9,431 nucleotides of DNA from RUG11462 sp036308645 (GTDB lineage Bacteria; Bacillota; Clostridia; Oscillospirales; Acutalibacteraceae): the NCBI GenBank assembly GCA_036308645.1, contig JAXJVH010000044.1:1-9431 (forward strand), in the 5' to 3' direction. This document shows positions 1-6,367 of the stretch, piece by piece. The notes beneath the pieces are model-generated. The model did not search any database, was not told where the DNA came from, and worked only from the letters and a program-made list of their open reading frames with translations. Each line of letters starts with the position of its first letter. Within the stretch, counting starts at the first letter, position 1. The translations under genes were made by a program, and so were the position numbers.

Positions 1-1
1 A

Positions 2-430
2 AAGTGGTTGTGTAAATATCATATAGTGTTTGCACCAAAGTACAGAAGAAAAATAATATATAATCAGTATCGAAAAGATATGCAAGAAATAATAAAAACA
101 TTGTGCAAATACAAAGGAGTAGAGATAATAGAAGGACATATGATGCCGGACCATGTGCATCTACTTGTAAGTATACCACCAAAAATAAGTGTGTCAAGTT
201 TTATGGGATACTTAAAAGGAAAAAGTGCATTAATGATGTTTGACAAACACGCAAATTTAAAATATAAGTTTGGAAACAGACATTTTTGGGCAGAAGGCTA
301 CTATGTAAGTACAGTTGGATTAAATGAAGCAACGATAAAGAAATACATAGAAGACCAAGAAAAACACAACATAGCACTTGACAGATTAAGTGTGAAAGAA
401 TATGAAGACCCTTTTAAGGGTAGCAAGTAA
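2..430 (+). CDS. tnpA: IS200/IS605-family transposase TnpA, 5' end cut by window
   Basis: This is a Y1 single-strand transposase that cuts and rejoins the ends of its element through a 5'-phosphotyrosine link. The frame is open through the window edge (codons AAG TGG TTG TGT), so the TTG at position 8 is probably not the start; family members are about 150 residues long, so roughly 10-14 residues are missing. Visible family features are the conserved CKYHIVFAPKYRR start, the HUH metal-binding motif HVH (codons at 152-160, inside PDHVHLL), the FWAEGYYVSTVG stretch, and the likely catalytic tyrosine in KKYIEDQ (codon 344-346). The C-terminus is intact. No frameshift or internal stop is seen, so the enzyme could be active if the N-terminus is whole. 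No tnpB follows. Confidence 0.93.
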   Translation, partial: KWLCKYHIVFAPKYRRKIIYNQYRKDMQEIIKTLCKYKGVEIIEGHMMPDHVHLLVSIPPKISVSSFMGYLKGKSALMMFDKHANLKYKFGNRHFWAEGYYVSTVGLNEATIKKYIEDQEKHNIALDRLSVKEYEDPFKGSK

Positions 431-575
431 TACGAACGCCCTTTAAGGGGCGGCGAAGAGACAAATGCAATAGGCTTGAACAAAGTGAAAGCCAGCGCCT
501 TGAGACGCTGGCAAGTAACTTGGGCTTTTAGCCCTTGTGCAAACCACCCGTTTGACGGGTGGTTATGATTATAAC
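408..575 (+). repeat. Hairpin-rich 3' end of the IS200-type element
   Basis: Five inverted repeats follow one another. At 408-421 a near-palindrome (ACCCTT/AAGGGT, TT centre) covers the last tnpA codons. At 437-452 lies a related palindrome with CTTTAAGG at its centre and one G-T wobble. At 491-512 there is a 7-bp stem GCCAGCG/CGCTGGC with an 8-base loop. At 522-534 there is a 5-bp stem GGGCT/AGCCC with a TTT loop. At 542-564 a perfect 10-bp stem AACCACCCGT/ACGGGTGGTT has a TTG loop. The last is the expected TnpA-recognised right-end hairpin. None is followed by a T run on either strand, so none reads as a normal intrinsic terminator. The role of the other four is unknown; they may be mRNA structure or a noncoding RNA. 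Confidence 0.7.
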
Positions 576-587
576 GGATTTTAGTTA

Positions 588-2243
588 CTATCCTTTCAAC
601 ATTTCTTCGGCGGCGGCTAACGAGGCATCGGTTATATTTGAGCCGATTATTCGGGCAAGTTCGTGTTTTCTGCCGTCATAATCAAGAGTGGTAACGGTGG
701 TAACCGCCCGATTATTTTCAATATTTTTCTCAATTTTAAGTTGAGTATCTGCCTTTGCGGCAATCTGCGCTAAATGCGTAACGCATATAACCTGCTTGCC
801 GTTTGAAACGGCTTTTAACCTATCGGCAACCTTTGCGGCGGCATTGCCCGAAATACCCGTGTCAATTTCATCAAAAATAAGCGTCGGCACAATATCTGCA
901 TTTGAAAGAACATTTTTTATGCTTAACATTATTCTTGACATTTCGCCGCCCGAGGCAATTTTTGAAAGCGGTTTTAACGGCTCGCCCGGATTGGTTGAAA
1001 TTAAAAATTCAATTTTATCTGCGCCGAGTGAAGAATAAGGCGATTTATCAAAGTTTACCTTGATAACCACATTCGGCATATCGAGAAAATCTAACTGTTC
1101 CTTAATTTCTTTTTCAAACTTTTCAGCCGCTTTCTTTCGGCTTTCGGTAAGCATAGCGCCTTTTTGTTTTACTTCTTCAATCTGTTTCGGAAGTAAAAGT
1201 TGTTCTTCTATTGCGCTTTCTTCGGCATTTTCAAGAATATATAAATCTTCTTTTGCACGTTTTAGAAAATCTAACATTTCCTGTTCGGTTTCGCCGTATT
1301 TTTGTTTAAAAGTATAGTAAACGTCAAGTCTGTTTTCTATATTTTCAAGTTCGTTTTCATCAACTTCCAAATTATAAAGAAAACTTTCAACATTTTCCTT
1401 AACATCTTGCAGTTCGTATTTAAGGTTTTCCAATTTATCCGCAAGCAAAGAATAATCTTCGGAAAATTGCGCTATTTTTATTAACTCTTCGGCGGATTTT
1501 TCAATTAAATCACAAGCGCCCGAAAAGTCTTCATTATCGCCTGAAAGCGAAGTATTTGCAACTTGCAAAGAGTCGGCGATTTTTTTTGAATTCAAAATTT
1601 CTTCTTTACGCTGTTTTAATCGGTCAATCTCACCTACCGAAATTTCTGAGGCTTCAAGTTCGTTAATCTGATAACTCAAAATTTCTTTTTTTCGTTCCGA
1701 TTCGCTTTTACTGTTTTCATACTGTTTAACGGCTTTACGAGTTTTAAGCATAGCCGAAAACGACGTTTTGTAATCCAAGTGAATCTGCTCGTTTTTAGCA
1801 AGCAAGTCAATGTAGATATAGTGCATATCGGGGTTAAGGAGCATTTGAGAATCGTGCTGACCGTGAATATTGATAAGGTAAGGCGCAATTTCTTTTAAAA
1901 CAAATGCAGGAGCATTCTGACCGTTAATTTTACAACTGCTCTTGGTTTCGGTAAGCGTACGCTTGATTATCATTTCATCACTGTCGGTTTCAATTCCGAA
2001 ATCATCAAGTTTTTCTCTGACTTTTGAAGAAATGCCGTCAAACACTGCGGTAACGCTCGCTTTATCACAACCGTTTCGGATAAGTTCTTTAGAAGTTCGC
2101 TCACCTAAAACAGCGTTTATAGAATCAATAATAATAGATTTACCTGCGCCTGTTTCACCCGTAAGCGCCGTAAATCCTTCCGAAAAATCAACGTTGGCAT
2201 TTTCAATTACGGCTATATTTTCAATATGCAAAGATTTCAGCAT
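588..2243 (-). CDS. recN: DNA repair protein RecN
   Basis: RecN is a cytosolic SMC-like ATPase that acts early in double-strand break repair, helping hold and present DNA for RecA-dependent recombination. The 551-residue length fits the family (E. coli 553). The N-terminal ATPase half has Walker A GETGAGKS at residues 29-36. A long charged central region, roughly 150-370, fits the antiparallel coiled coil. The C-terminal half has the ABC signature SGGEMS at 431-436, Walker B LIFDEIDTG at 455-463 and the switch histidine H490 in CVTHLAQIA. The ATG start is preceded by AGAGGT (2251-2256 on the + strand) at 7 bases. It is last in the dxs-tlyA-nadK-argR-recN operon, 36 bases after argR, a neighbourhood conserved in Firmicutes. 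No SOS-type LexA box was seen in the gap before it. The stop lies next to the IS200-type element, and no terminator of its own is visible. Confidence 0.97.
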   Translation of the reverse strand: MLKSLHIENIAVIENANVDFSEGFTALTGETGAGKSIIIDSINAVLGERTSKELIRNGCDKASVTAVFDGISSKVREKLDDFGIETDSDEMIIKRTLTETKSSCKINGQNAPAFVLKEIAPYLINIHGQHDSQMLLNPDMHYIYIDLLAKNEQIHLDYKTSFSAMLKTRKAVKQYENSKSESERKKEILSYQINELEASEISVGEIDRLKQRKEEILNSKKIADSLQVANTSLSGDNEDFSGACDLIEKSAEELIKIAQFSEDYSLLADKLENLKYELQDVKENVESFLYNLEVDENELENIENRLDVYYTFKQKYGETEQEMLDFLKRAKEDLYILENAEESAIEEQLLLPKQIEEVKQKGAMLTESRKKAAEKFEKEIKEQLDFLDMPNVVIKVNFDKSPYSSLGADKIEFLISTNPGEPLKPLSKIASGGEMSRIMLSIKNVLSNADIVPTLIFDEIDTGISGNAAAKVADRLKAVSNGKQVICVTHLAQIAAKADTQLKIEKNIENNRAVTTVTTLDYDGRKHELARIIGSNITDASLAAAEEMLKG

Positions 2244-2255
2244 ACAAATTACCTC

Positions 2256-2295
2256 TGATTATTTTAATAAATTATTTGATTATTTTAATGAATTA
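2256..2295. repeat. Two tandem 19-bp AT-rich repeats, 21-bp period, at the argR 3' end
   Basis: Bases 2256-2274 and 2277-2295 match at 18 of 19 positions, differing only at 2269 (A) and 2290 (G), and are separated by TT. The second copy contains the last codons and stop of argR; the first lies in the argR-recN gap, so the pair may be a small duplication of the argR tail. The spacing resembles E. coli ARG boxes, which are paired 18-bp sites 3 bp apart, and each copy holds TGATT and AATRA half-sites. The palindrome is poor, however, and a position just before recN is not a usual operator site. Function is unassigned. Confidence 0.5.
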
Positions 2296-2723
2296 ATCTT
2301 ATTATAAAGCGTGGCTGCGTCAAATTCACTTTTTGCAATTACAAGAATTGTATCATCGCCGGCAAGCGTTCCCAAAATTTCGGGAAAATCCATACTGTCA
2401 AGCACGGCGCAAGCGGCGTTCGCCATACCGGGATAGCAACGTATCACAATATCATTAACCGCATAAGAAACCGAAATAACGCTGCTTGAAAAGATATAAT
2501 CATGCCTTTCGCCTTTTTGTTTTTGCGTAGAATGAACAATATAACGCTGGACTCCGTTTGAATCAACCGCTTTAGCAAGTCCCAACTCTTTTATATCTCT
2601 TGAAACAGTAGCCTGAGTAACATTAAATCCCGCTTTGTTGAGCAATAAAATCAAATCATCCTGCGTTGCTACAATATTTTCACTTACTATTTTTAAAATC
2701 TGATCCTGTCTGCTTTTTTTCAA
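2280..2723 (-). CDS. argR: Arginine repressor ArgR (AhrC)
   Basis: This is a hexameric arginine-sensing transcription factor that represses arginine biosynthesis genes and, in many Firmicutes, activates catabolic ones. It has 147 residues, close to the usual ~150. The N-terminal winged helix carries the recognition segment TQATVSRDIKELGL (residues 36-49). The C-terminal oligomerisation and arginine-binding domain has GTLAGDDT at 118-125, where the paired aspartates contact arginine. The start is a TTG at 2721-2723: the family-typical KKSRQDQILKIV follows at once, and AGGGGT (2731-2736 on the + strand) sits 7 bases upstream, inside the end of nadK. Only 5 bases separate it from nadK, implying coupled translation. 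Its place before recN matches ahrC-recN in B. subtilis. The 3' end overlaps a tandem duplication. Confidence 0.96.
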   Translation of the reverse strand: MKKSRQDQILKIVSENIVATQDDLILLLNKAGFNVTQATVSRDIKELGLAKAVDSNGVQRYIVHSTQKQKGERHDYIFSSSVISVSYAVNDIVIRCYPGMANAACAVLDSMDFPEILGTLAGDDTILVIAKSEFDAATLYNKINSLK

Positions 2724-2728
2724 AACCG

Positions 2729-3535
2729 CTACCCCTTTGCAAAAAACTTTTTATTGAGTATATTCATAAAACTTTCATTTTTTATTCTGATAAAATCTAC
2801 CGTAAAATCATCGGTCTTTTTAACTGTCACAACATCGTTTTTATTAAGTTTTATACCTGTTTCGCCGTCTACCGTAAGGTATGCCTCAAGGTCGCCTGTT
2901 TGCTGAACTTTGATTCTTACGGTTTCTTTTTCATTCAGCACGATAGGTCTTGAATAAAGCGAATGTGGGCAGATTGCAGTTATTAAAATTCCGCCGACGG
3001 ACGGGTCTAAAATAGGACCGCCTGCCGAAAGCGAATAGGCGGTTGAGCCTGTCGGAGTTGAAACAATAACTCCGTCGGAACGGGTATGTAAAATCTCGTT
3101 TTCGCCGACTTCAAGCGAAATATCGACAATTCTCGACAGTGACCCGCGTGAAACGACTGCGTCATTTGCACAATAAAACTTCTGCTCCCCGCTTTCACCG
3201 GATACGCAAACTTCAAGCATCATACGTTTGTCAACAAAATATTCGCCGAGTTTCAACTTATTAAGCAAATAAAGTTCATTCTGCTCAATGCCTGCGGTAT
3301 AACCGAGCCTGCCGCCGTTTATTCCCAAAACGCTTTTTTTATAAGCCGAGCAAAGTTTTGCCGCATGAATAATAGTTCCGTCACCGCCGAAAGCAATGGC
3401 AAAATCGCTTGATTTAATATCTTCGTCGCTTTCATACATTACAGGCGTGATTTCTTCTTCAACAAGTCTTGATTTTATTTCTTCAAGCACTCTTTTATCT
3501 ACACCTGTCGGATTTAAAAACATTACTGCTTTCAT
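2729..3535 (-). CDS. nadK: NAD kinase
   Basis: NAD kinase phosphorylates NAD to NADP in the cytosol using ATP or polyphosphate, and is the sole source of NADP in most bacteria. With the ATG start it has 268 residues, normal for the family. Visible motifs are GGDGT at residues 50-54 (phosphate donor site), LGINGGRLGY at about 70-79, the ND pair at 124-125, and DGVIVSTPTGSTAYS at 154-168 with SAGGP after it. A TTG lies immediately upstream (3536-3538), giving one extra residue; I prefer the ATG at 3533-3535 because AGGAGT (3544-3549 on the + strand) is 8 bases from it but only 5 from the TTG. It lies 16 bases after tlyA and 5 before argR. NadK between tlyA and argR is common in Clostridia. Confidence 0.96.
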   Translation of the reverse strand: MKAVMFLNPTGVDKRVLEEIKSRLVEEEITPVMYESDEDIKSSDFAIAFGGDGTIIHAAKLCSAYKKSVLGINGGRLGYTAGIEQNELYLLNKLKLGEYFVDKRMMLEVCVSGESGEQKFYCANDAVVSRGSLSRIVDISLEVGENEILHTRSDGVIVSTPTGSTAYSLSAGGPILDPSVGGILITAICPHSLYSRPIVLNEKETVRIKVQQTGDLEAYLTVDGETGIKLNKNDVVTVKKTDDFTVDFIRIKNESFMNILNKKFFAKG

Positions 3536-3551
3536 CAAAATTTACTCCTCT

Positions 3552-4352
3552 TTAGGATAACTCAATATGCGATTGATTTATAAGTTCGTCAGCTGTAATT
3601 TTTGCTAAAAATTCAGATTTATCATCATTTTTAAGATGAATTAGATATTCAATATTTCCCTGTGGCCCTTTAATAGGTGAAAATTCAAGATTTAAAACCG
3701 AAAATCCTATTTCTTTTGAAAAATCAATTATCTTGTTTACAACCTCTAAATGCGTTGAAGCCTCACGAACAACGCCTTTTTTGCCTACCTTTTCCCTGCC
3801 AGCCTCAAACTGCGGCTTGATAAGGCAAACACATTCGCCGTTTTCTTTCATAAGGGTTTTAAGCACGGGAAGAATTTTTGTAAGAGAAATAAAAGAAACG
3901 TCGACCGAGGCAAAATCCAACTCATCGGGAATTTGCTCTTTGGTGCAGTATCTGAAGTTGGTGCGTTCAAGATTTACAACACGCTCATCGGTACGCAGTT
4001 TCCAAGCCAACTGACCGTAGCCTACATCTACTGAATACACCTTTACAGCGCCGTTTTGCAACATACAGTCAGTAAAGCCGCCTGTTGACGCACCTATATC
4101 GGCGCAAATTTTATTACAAAGAGTCAGATTAAAATTCTCCATCGCTTTTTCAAGTTTAAGTCCGCCCCTGCTGACGTATTTTAACGTTTCGCCTCTAACC
4201 TCAACATTTGCGCCGTCTTTTACCTGAAAACCCGGTTTATCAACCTTTTGATTATCGACAAAAACAACGCCCTCCATAATAAGCGCTTTGCCCTTTTCAC
4301 GAGAATTTACAAGCCCTTTTTCTACTAAATAAACGTCTAATCTTTCTGCCAA
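3552..4352 (-). CDS. tlyA: TlyA-family rRNA 2'-O-methyltransferase (YqxC-like)
   Basis: Family members use S-adenosylmethionine to 2'-O-methylate cytidines in 16S and/or 23S rRNA; the mycobacterial enzyme is needed for capreomycin sensitivity. The family is often labelled hemolysin, which is probably misleading here. The N-terminal S4 RNA-binding domain covers about residues 3-60 (RLDVYLVEKGL, SREKGKALI, VFVDN). A FtsJ-like methyltransferase domain follows, with the SAM-binding motif DIGASTGGFTD at 85-95. The likely catalytic K-D-K-E set is K66 (in SRGGLKL), D151 (in VDVSFISL), K179 (in LIKPQFEAG) and E235. Which rRNA sites are modified cannot be read from sequence. The start is a TTG (4350-4352) with AGGGAG (4360-4365 on the + strand) 7 bases upstream, embedded in the end of dxs; only 2 bases separate the genes. 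Confidence 0.93.
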   Translation of the reverse strand: MAERLDVYLVEKGLVNSREKGKALIMEGVVFVDNQKVDKPGFQVKDGANVEVRGETLKYVSRGGLKLEKAMENFNLTLCNKICADIGASTGGFTDCMLQNGAVKVYSVDVGYGQLAWKLRTDERVVNLERTNFRYCTKEQIPDELDFASVDVSFISLTKILPVLKTLMKENGECVCLIKPQFEAGREKVGKKGVVREASTHLEVVNKIIDFSKEIGFSVLNLEFSPIKGPQGNIEYLIHLKNDDKSEFLAKITADELINQSHIELS

Positions 4353-4354
4353 TT

Positions 4355-6184
4355 TTATTCTCCCTTAATTTTTTCAATAATACTTTTACTATTAAGTTTT
4401 AAATCCGAAAGCGCCTCATTTACGGTTGAATGAGGTACAAATCCGTCTATTGCGGTTATACTGATTTTACCCGAAAAACCTCTTTCACAAAGGAGTGAAA
4501 CAAAATGTTCGGCAAAACCGCCTGTTCTCATACCCTCTTCAAAAAAGTAAAGTTTTTTACATTTTAAAGCCTCGTTTACAGCCTGTTCGTTAATCGGCTT
4601 AATTTTATTAAAAGCGATTATTTTCACATTTAATGTTTCATTTGCCGATATTGCCTGACTTAATTCCCTGCCGTAAGAAATAATGGCTGTATCCGACTCG
4701 GTATTGCCTAAAACATAATAATCCGACGGCTCGGGTAGTTCGACTGCTATTTCATTACCTTTCGGATAGCGGATTGCAACCACGCCTGTATCGTTATAAA
4801 CAGCACATTTCATATCATAGCGCAATTCTTTAAAGGTTGACGGCGAATAAACGGTTACATTAGGAATTGAATTTAAAAATGCAACGTCGAATACGCCCTG
4901 ATGCGTTTCTCCGTCTGCGCCGACAATACCTGCTCTGTCTATACAGAAAATAACCTTTAAATTCTGCAAAGCGGCGTCATGAATAATCATATCGTAAGAA
5001 CGCTGTAAAAATGTTGAATAAACCGCAAAAACCGGTATCATACCGCTGATTGAAAGTCCGCTTGCAAAGGTTACGGCGTGTTCCTCCGCTATACCGACAT
5101 CGTAAAACCGACTCTTAAACTTTTCGGAAAACGGAATTAACCCTGTGCTGTCACGCATAGCGGCGGTAATAGCGCAAATACGTTTATCTTTTTCAGCAAA
5201 CGATACAAGCGCCTCGCCGAATTCTTCGGAAAAGTTAGGTCCCGACGGTGCAGACTCGCCTGTTTCAATATCAAAAGGACTTACACCGTGGTAATTGCTC
5301 GGTATTTTTTCGGCATAAGAATAACCTTTACCTTTTACTGTGTTAATGTGCAGTAAAACAGGTCTTTTTTCATTTTTTGCAAGATTTAACATATAATCAA
5401 GTTTATCAAGGTCATGACCGTCTATAGGTCCGAGATATGAAAAACCTAAGTCCTCAAAAATAGTGCTTTTAAAGAACATTCCTTTAAACGCAGTTTTAAT
5501 TTTAACGGCATAACGAACTAATTTTTCACCGCAAAAAGGAATATGAACAAGTATTTTTTCTATGCCTATTTTAAAACTGTGATAAGCACGTTTTGAACGA
5601 ACTTTTGCAAGATAACGCGACATTGCGCCGACGTTTTTTGAAATTGACATCTTATTATCATTTAAAATCACAATAAGTTTATCCTTTGAACGACCTGCGT
5701 TGTTAAGTCCTTCATAAATAAGTCCGCCCGACATTGCACCGTCGCCTACTACTGCGACAACATAACCGCCCTCGTGCTTTTCACGTTTTGCCTCGGCAAT
5801 ACCAAAAGCCGCTGAAACGCTTGTGCTTGAATGACCTGCGGAAAATGCGTCAAATTCGCTTTCATTAGGTCGTGGAAAACCTGAAATGCCGTCTTTTTGA
5901 CGCAAAGTATCAAAACGTTCTAAACGTCCTGTAAGCATTTTATGAACATAGCACTGGTGTCCGACATCGAAAACAATTTTATCTTTAGGAAGATTAAAAT
6001 TTTTATGAAGGGCGACGGTAAGTTCAACTGTGCCTAAATTTGACGCTAAATGGCCGCCGGTTTTTGCAACGGTATTAAGCAGCTCTTGTCTTAATTCTCG
6101 GCATAACTGTTCTGTTTCATCCTTATTAAGCCTTTTAATTTCATTCGGCGTTTTTGTAACACGCTGTAATATACTTTCCTGCAT
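4355..6184 (-). CDS. dxs: 1-deoxy-D-xylulose-5-phosphate synthase
   Basis: Dxs is a thiamine-diphosphate enzyme joining pyruvate and glyceraldehyde 3-phosphate to DXP, the entry step of the MEP isoprenoid pathway and a precursor for thiamine and pyridoxal phosphate. Its 609 residues are near the E. coli length of 620. Key sites seen: catalytic histidine H45 in TGGHLASNLG, GHSS at 117-120, the thiamine-diphosphate motif GDGAMSGG (147-154) running to LNDNKMS near 174-180, the glutamate in GIAEEHA (about 364-370), and DRAGIVGADGETHQG at 416-430. The domain order is the usual I-II-III, with a transketolase-like C-terminus. The start is ATG with AGGTG 5 bases upstream. It heads the operon and has its own predicted promoter at 6223-6252. 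ispA and xseAB, often found upstream in other Firmicutes, are replaced here by the divergent proline operon. Confidence 0.97.
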   Translation of the reverse strand: MQESILQRVTKTPNEIKRLNKDETEQLCRELRQELLNTVAKTGGHLASNLGTVELTVALHKNFNLPKDKIVFDVGHQCYVHKMLTGRLERFDTLRQKDGISGFPRPNESEFDAFSAGHSSTSVSAAFGIAEAKREKHEGGYVVAVVGDGAMSGGLIYEGLNNAGRSKDKLIVILNDNKMSISKNVGAMSRYLAKVRSKRAYHSFKIGIEKILVHIPFCGEKLVRYAVKIKTAFKGMFFKSTIFEDLGFSYLGPIDGHDLDKLDYMLNLAKNEKRPVLLHINTVKGKGYSYAEKIPSNYHGVSPFDIETGESAPSGPNFSEEFGEALVSFAEKDKRICAITAAMRDSTGLIPFSEKFKSRFYDVGIAEEHAVTFASGLSISGMIPVFAVYSTFLQRSYDMIIHDAALQNLKVIFCIDRAGIVGADGETHQGVFDVAFLNSIPNVTVYSPSTFKELRYDMKCAVYNDTGVVAIRYPKGNEIAVELPEPSDYYVLGNTESDTAIISYGRELSQAISANETLNVKIIAFNKIKPINEQAVNEALKCKKLYFFEEGMRTGGFAEHFVSLLCERGFSGKISITAIDGFVPHSTVNEALSDLKLNSKSIIEKIKGE

Positions 6185-6202
6185 TTTAACACCTGTTTTT
6201 AT

Positions 6203-6220
6203 TAATCATAATTATTCAGT
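6203..6220 (-). promoter_or_regulatory. Possible ArgR box over the dxs start site (weak)
   Basis: On the minus strand, TGAATAATTATGATT reads from 6218 down to 6204. Against the ARG box pattern TGAATWWWWATTCA the left half matches fully, the AT core matches and the right half is poor (ATGAT). It begins about 5 bases downstream of the dxs -10 hexamer, so a bound repressor would block transcription of an operon that contains argR. AT-rich sequence gives such matches easily, so this is a suggestion only. Confidence 0.22.
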
Positions 6221-6222
6221 TA

Positions 6223-6252
6223 ATTATAACACACAACTGCATAAATATACAA
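6223..6252 (-). promoter_or_regulatory. Predicted sigma-A promoter for the dxs-tlyA-nadK-argR-recN operon
   Basis: On the minus strand the -10 hexamer is a perfect TATAAT (6223-6228), preceded by TGT, giving an extended -10 (TGnTATAAT). The -35 is TTGTAT (6247-6252) with an 18-base spacer. The predicted start is near 6216, leaving a leader of about 30 bases before the dxs ATG, too short for a riboswitch. Confidence 0.75.
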
Positions 6253-6301
6253 GTGTTTGTTGAAAAAATGTATAAATACCGCTTTATTTATATAAAACCG
6301 A

Positions 6302-6330
6302 TTGAAATTAGTTTTAAAGTGTGGTAATAT
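6302..6330 (+). promoter_or_regulatory. Predicted sigma-A promoter for proBAC
   Basis: TTGAAA (6302-6307) and TAATAT (6325-6330) are separated by exactly 17 bases, close to the consensus. Transcription would start near 6337, about 30 bases before the proB ATG. Two purine-rich tracts follow, AGGAAAG at 6347-6353 and AAAGGT at 6355-6360; the latter, 7 bases from the ATG, is the better-placed ribosome binding site. The leader is too short to hold a T-box or riboswitch. Confidence 0.75.
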
Positions 6331-6367
6331 TATTTTGTATATTTGTAGGAAAGTAAAGGTTTTTTAA

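Larger units (their letters stand above)
1..575 (+). mobile_element. IS200-type insertion sequence, 3' part (left end outside window)
   Basis: The element contains a Y1 HUH transposase gene and a structured noncoding right end, with no tnpB, which is the layout of the IS200 group of the IS200/IS605 family. Such elements move as single strands using subterminal hairpins and carry no inverted terminal repeats. A perfect 10-bp stem with a TTG loop lies at 542-564. The right boundary is placed near 575 because recN ends at 588 and a short inverted repeat (GTTAT/ATAAC, 562-575) follows the hairpin; the exact cleavage site cannot be read from one copy. The coding part is richer in ATA isoleucine codons than the host genes beside it, in keeping with a foreign origin. 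The element lies about 12 bases past the recN stop and points towards recN. Confidence 0.8.

Noticed and set aside
542..564. Perfect hairpin read as the terminator of recN or tnpA
   Set aside because: No T run follows it on either strand. Its form and position fit an IS200/IS605 right-end hairpin better.
2244..2279. SOS (LexA/DinR) box before recN
   Set aside because: No CGAAC...GTTCG-like sequence is present in the gap; recN seems to rely on the operon promoter unless an internal one lies in argR.
1942..2307. Plus-strand open reading frame of 121 codons antisense to recN and argR
   Set aside because: It is the complement of conserved RecN coding sequence and has no credible product.
3552..4352. 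Hemolysin function for the TlyA-family gene
   Set aside because: The S4 domain, SAM-binding motif and K-D-K-E residues point to an rRNA methyltransferase; the hemolysin name is historical.
6185..6367. T-box or riboswitch leader for proBAC or dxs (for example proline T-box or thiamine riboswitch)
   Set aside because: Both predicted leaders are only about 30 bases long, and no conserved T-box or THI-element core is seen.
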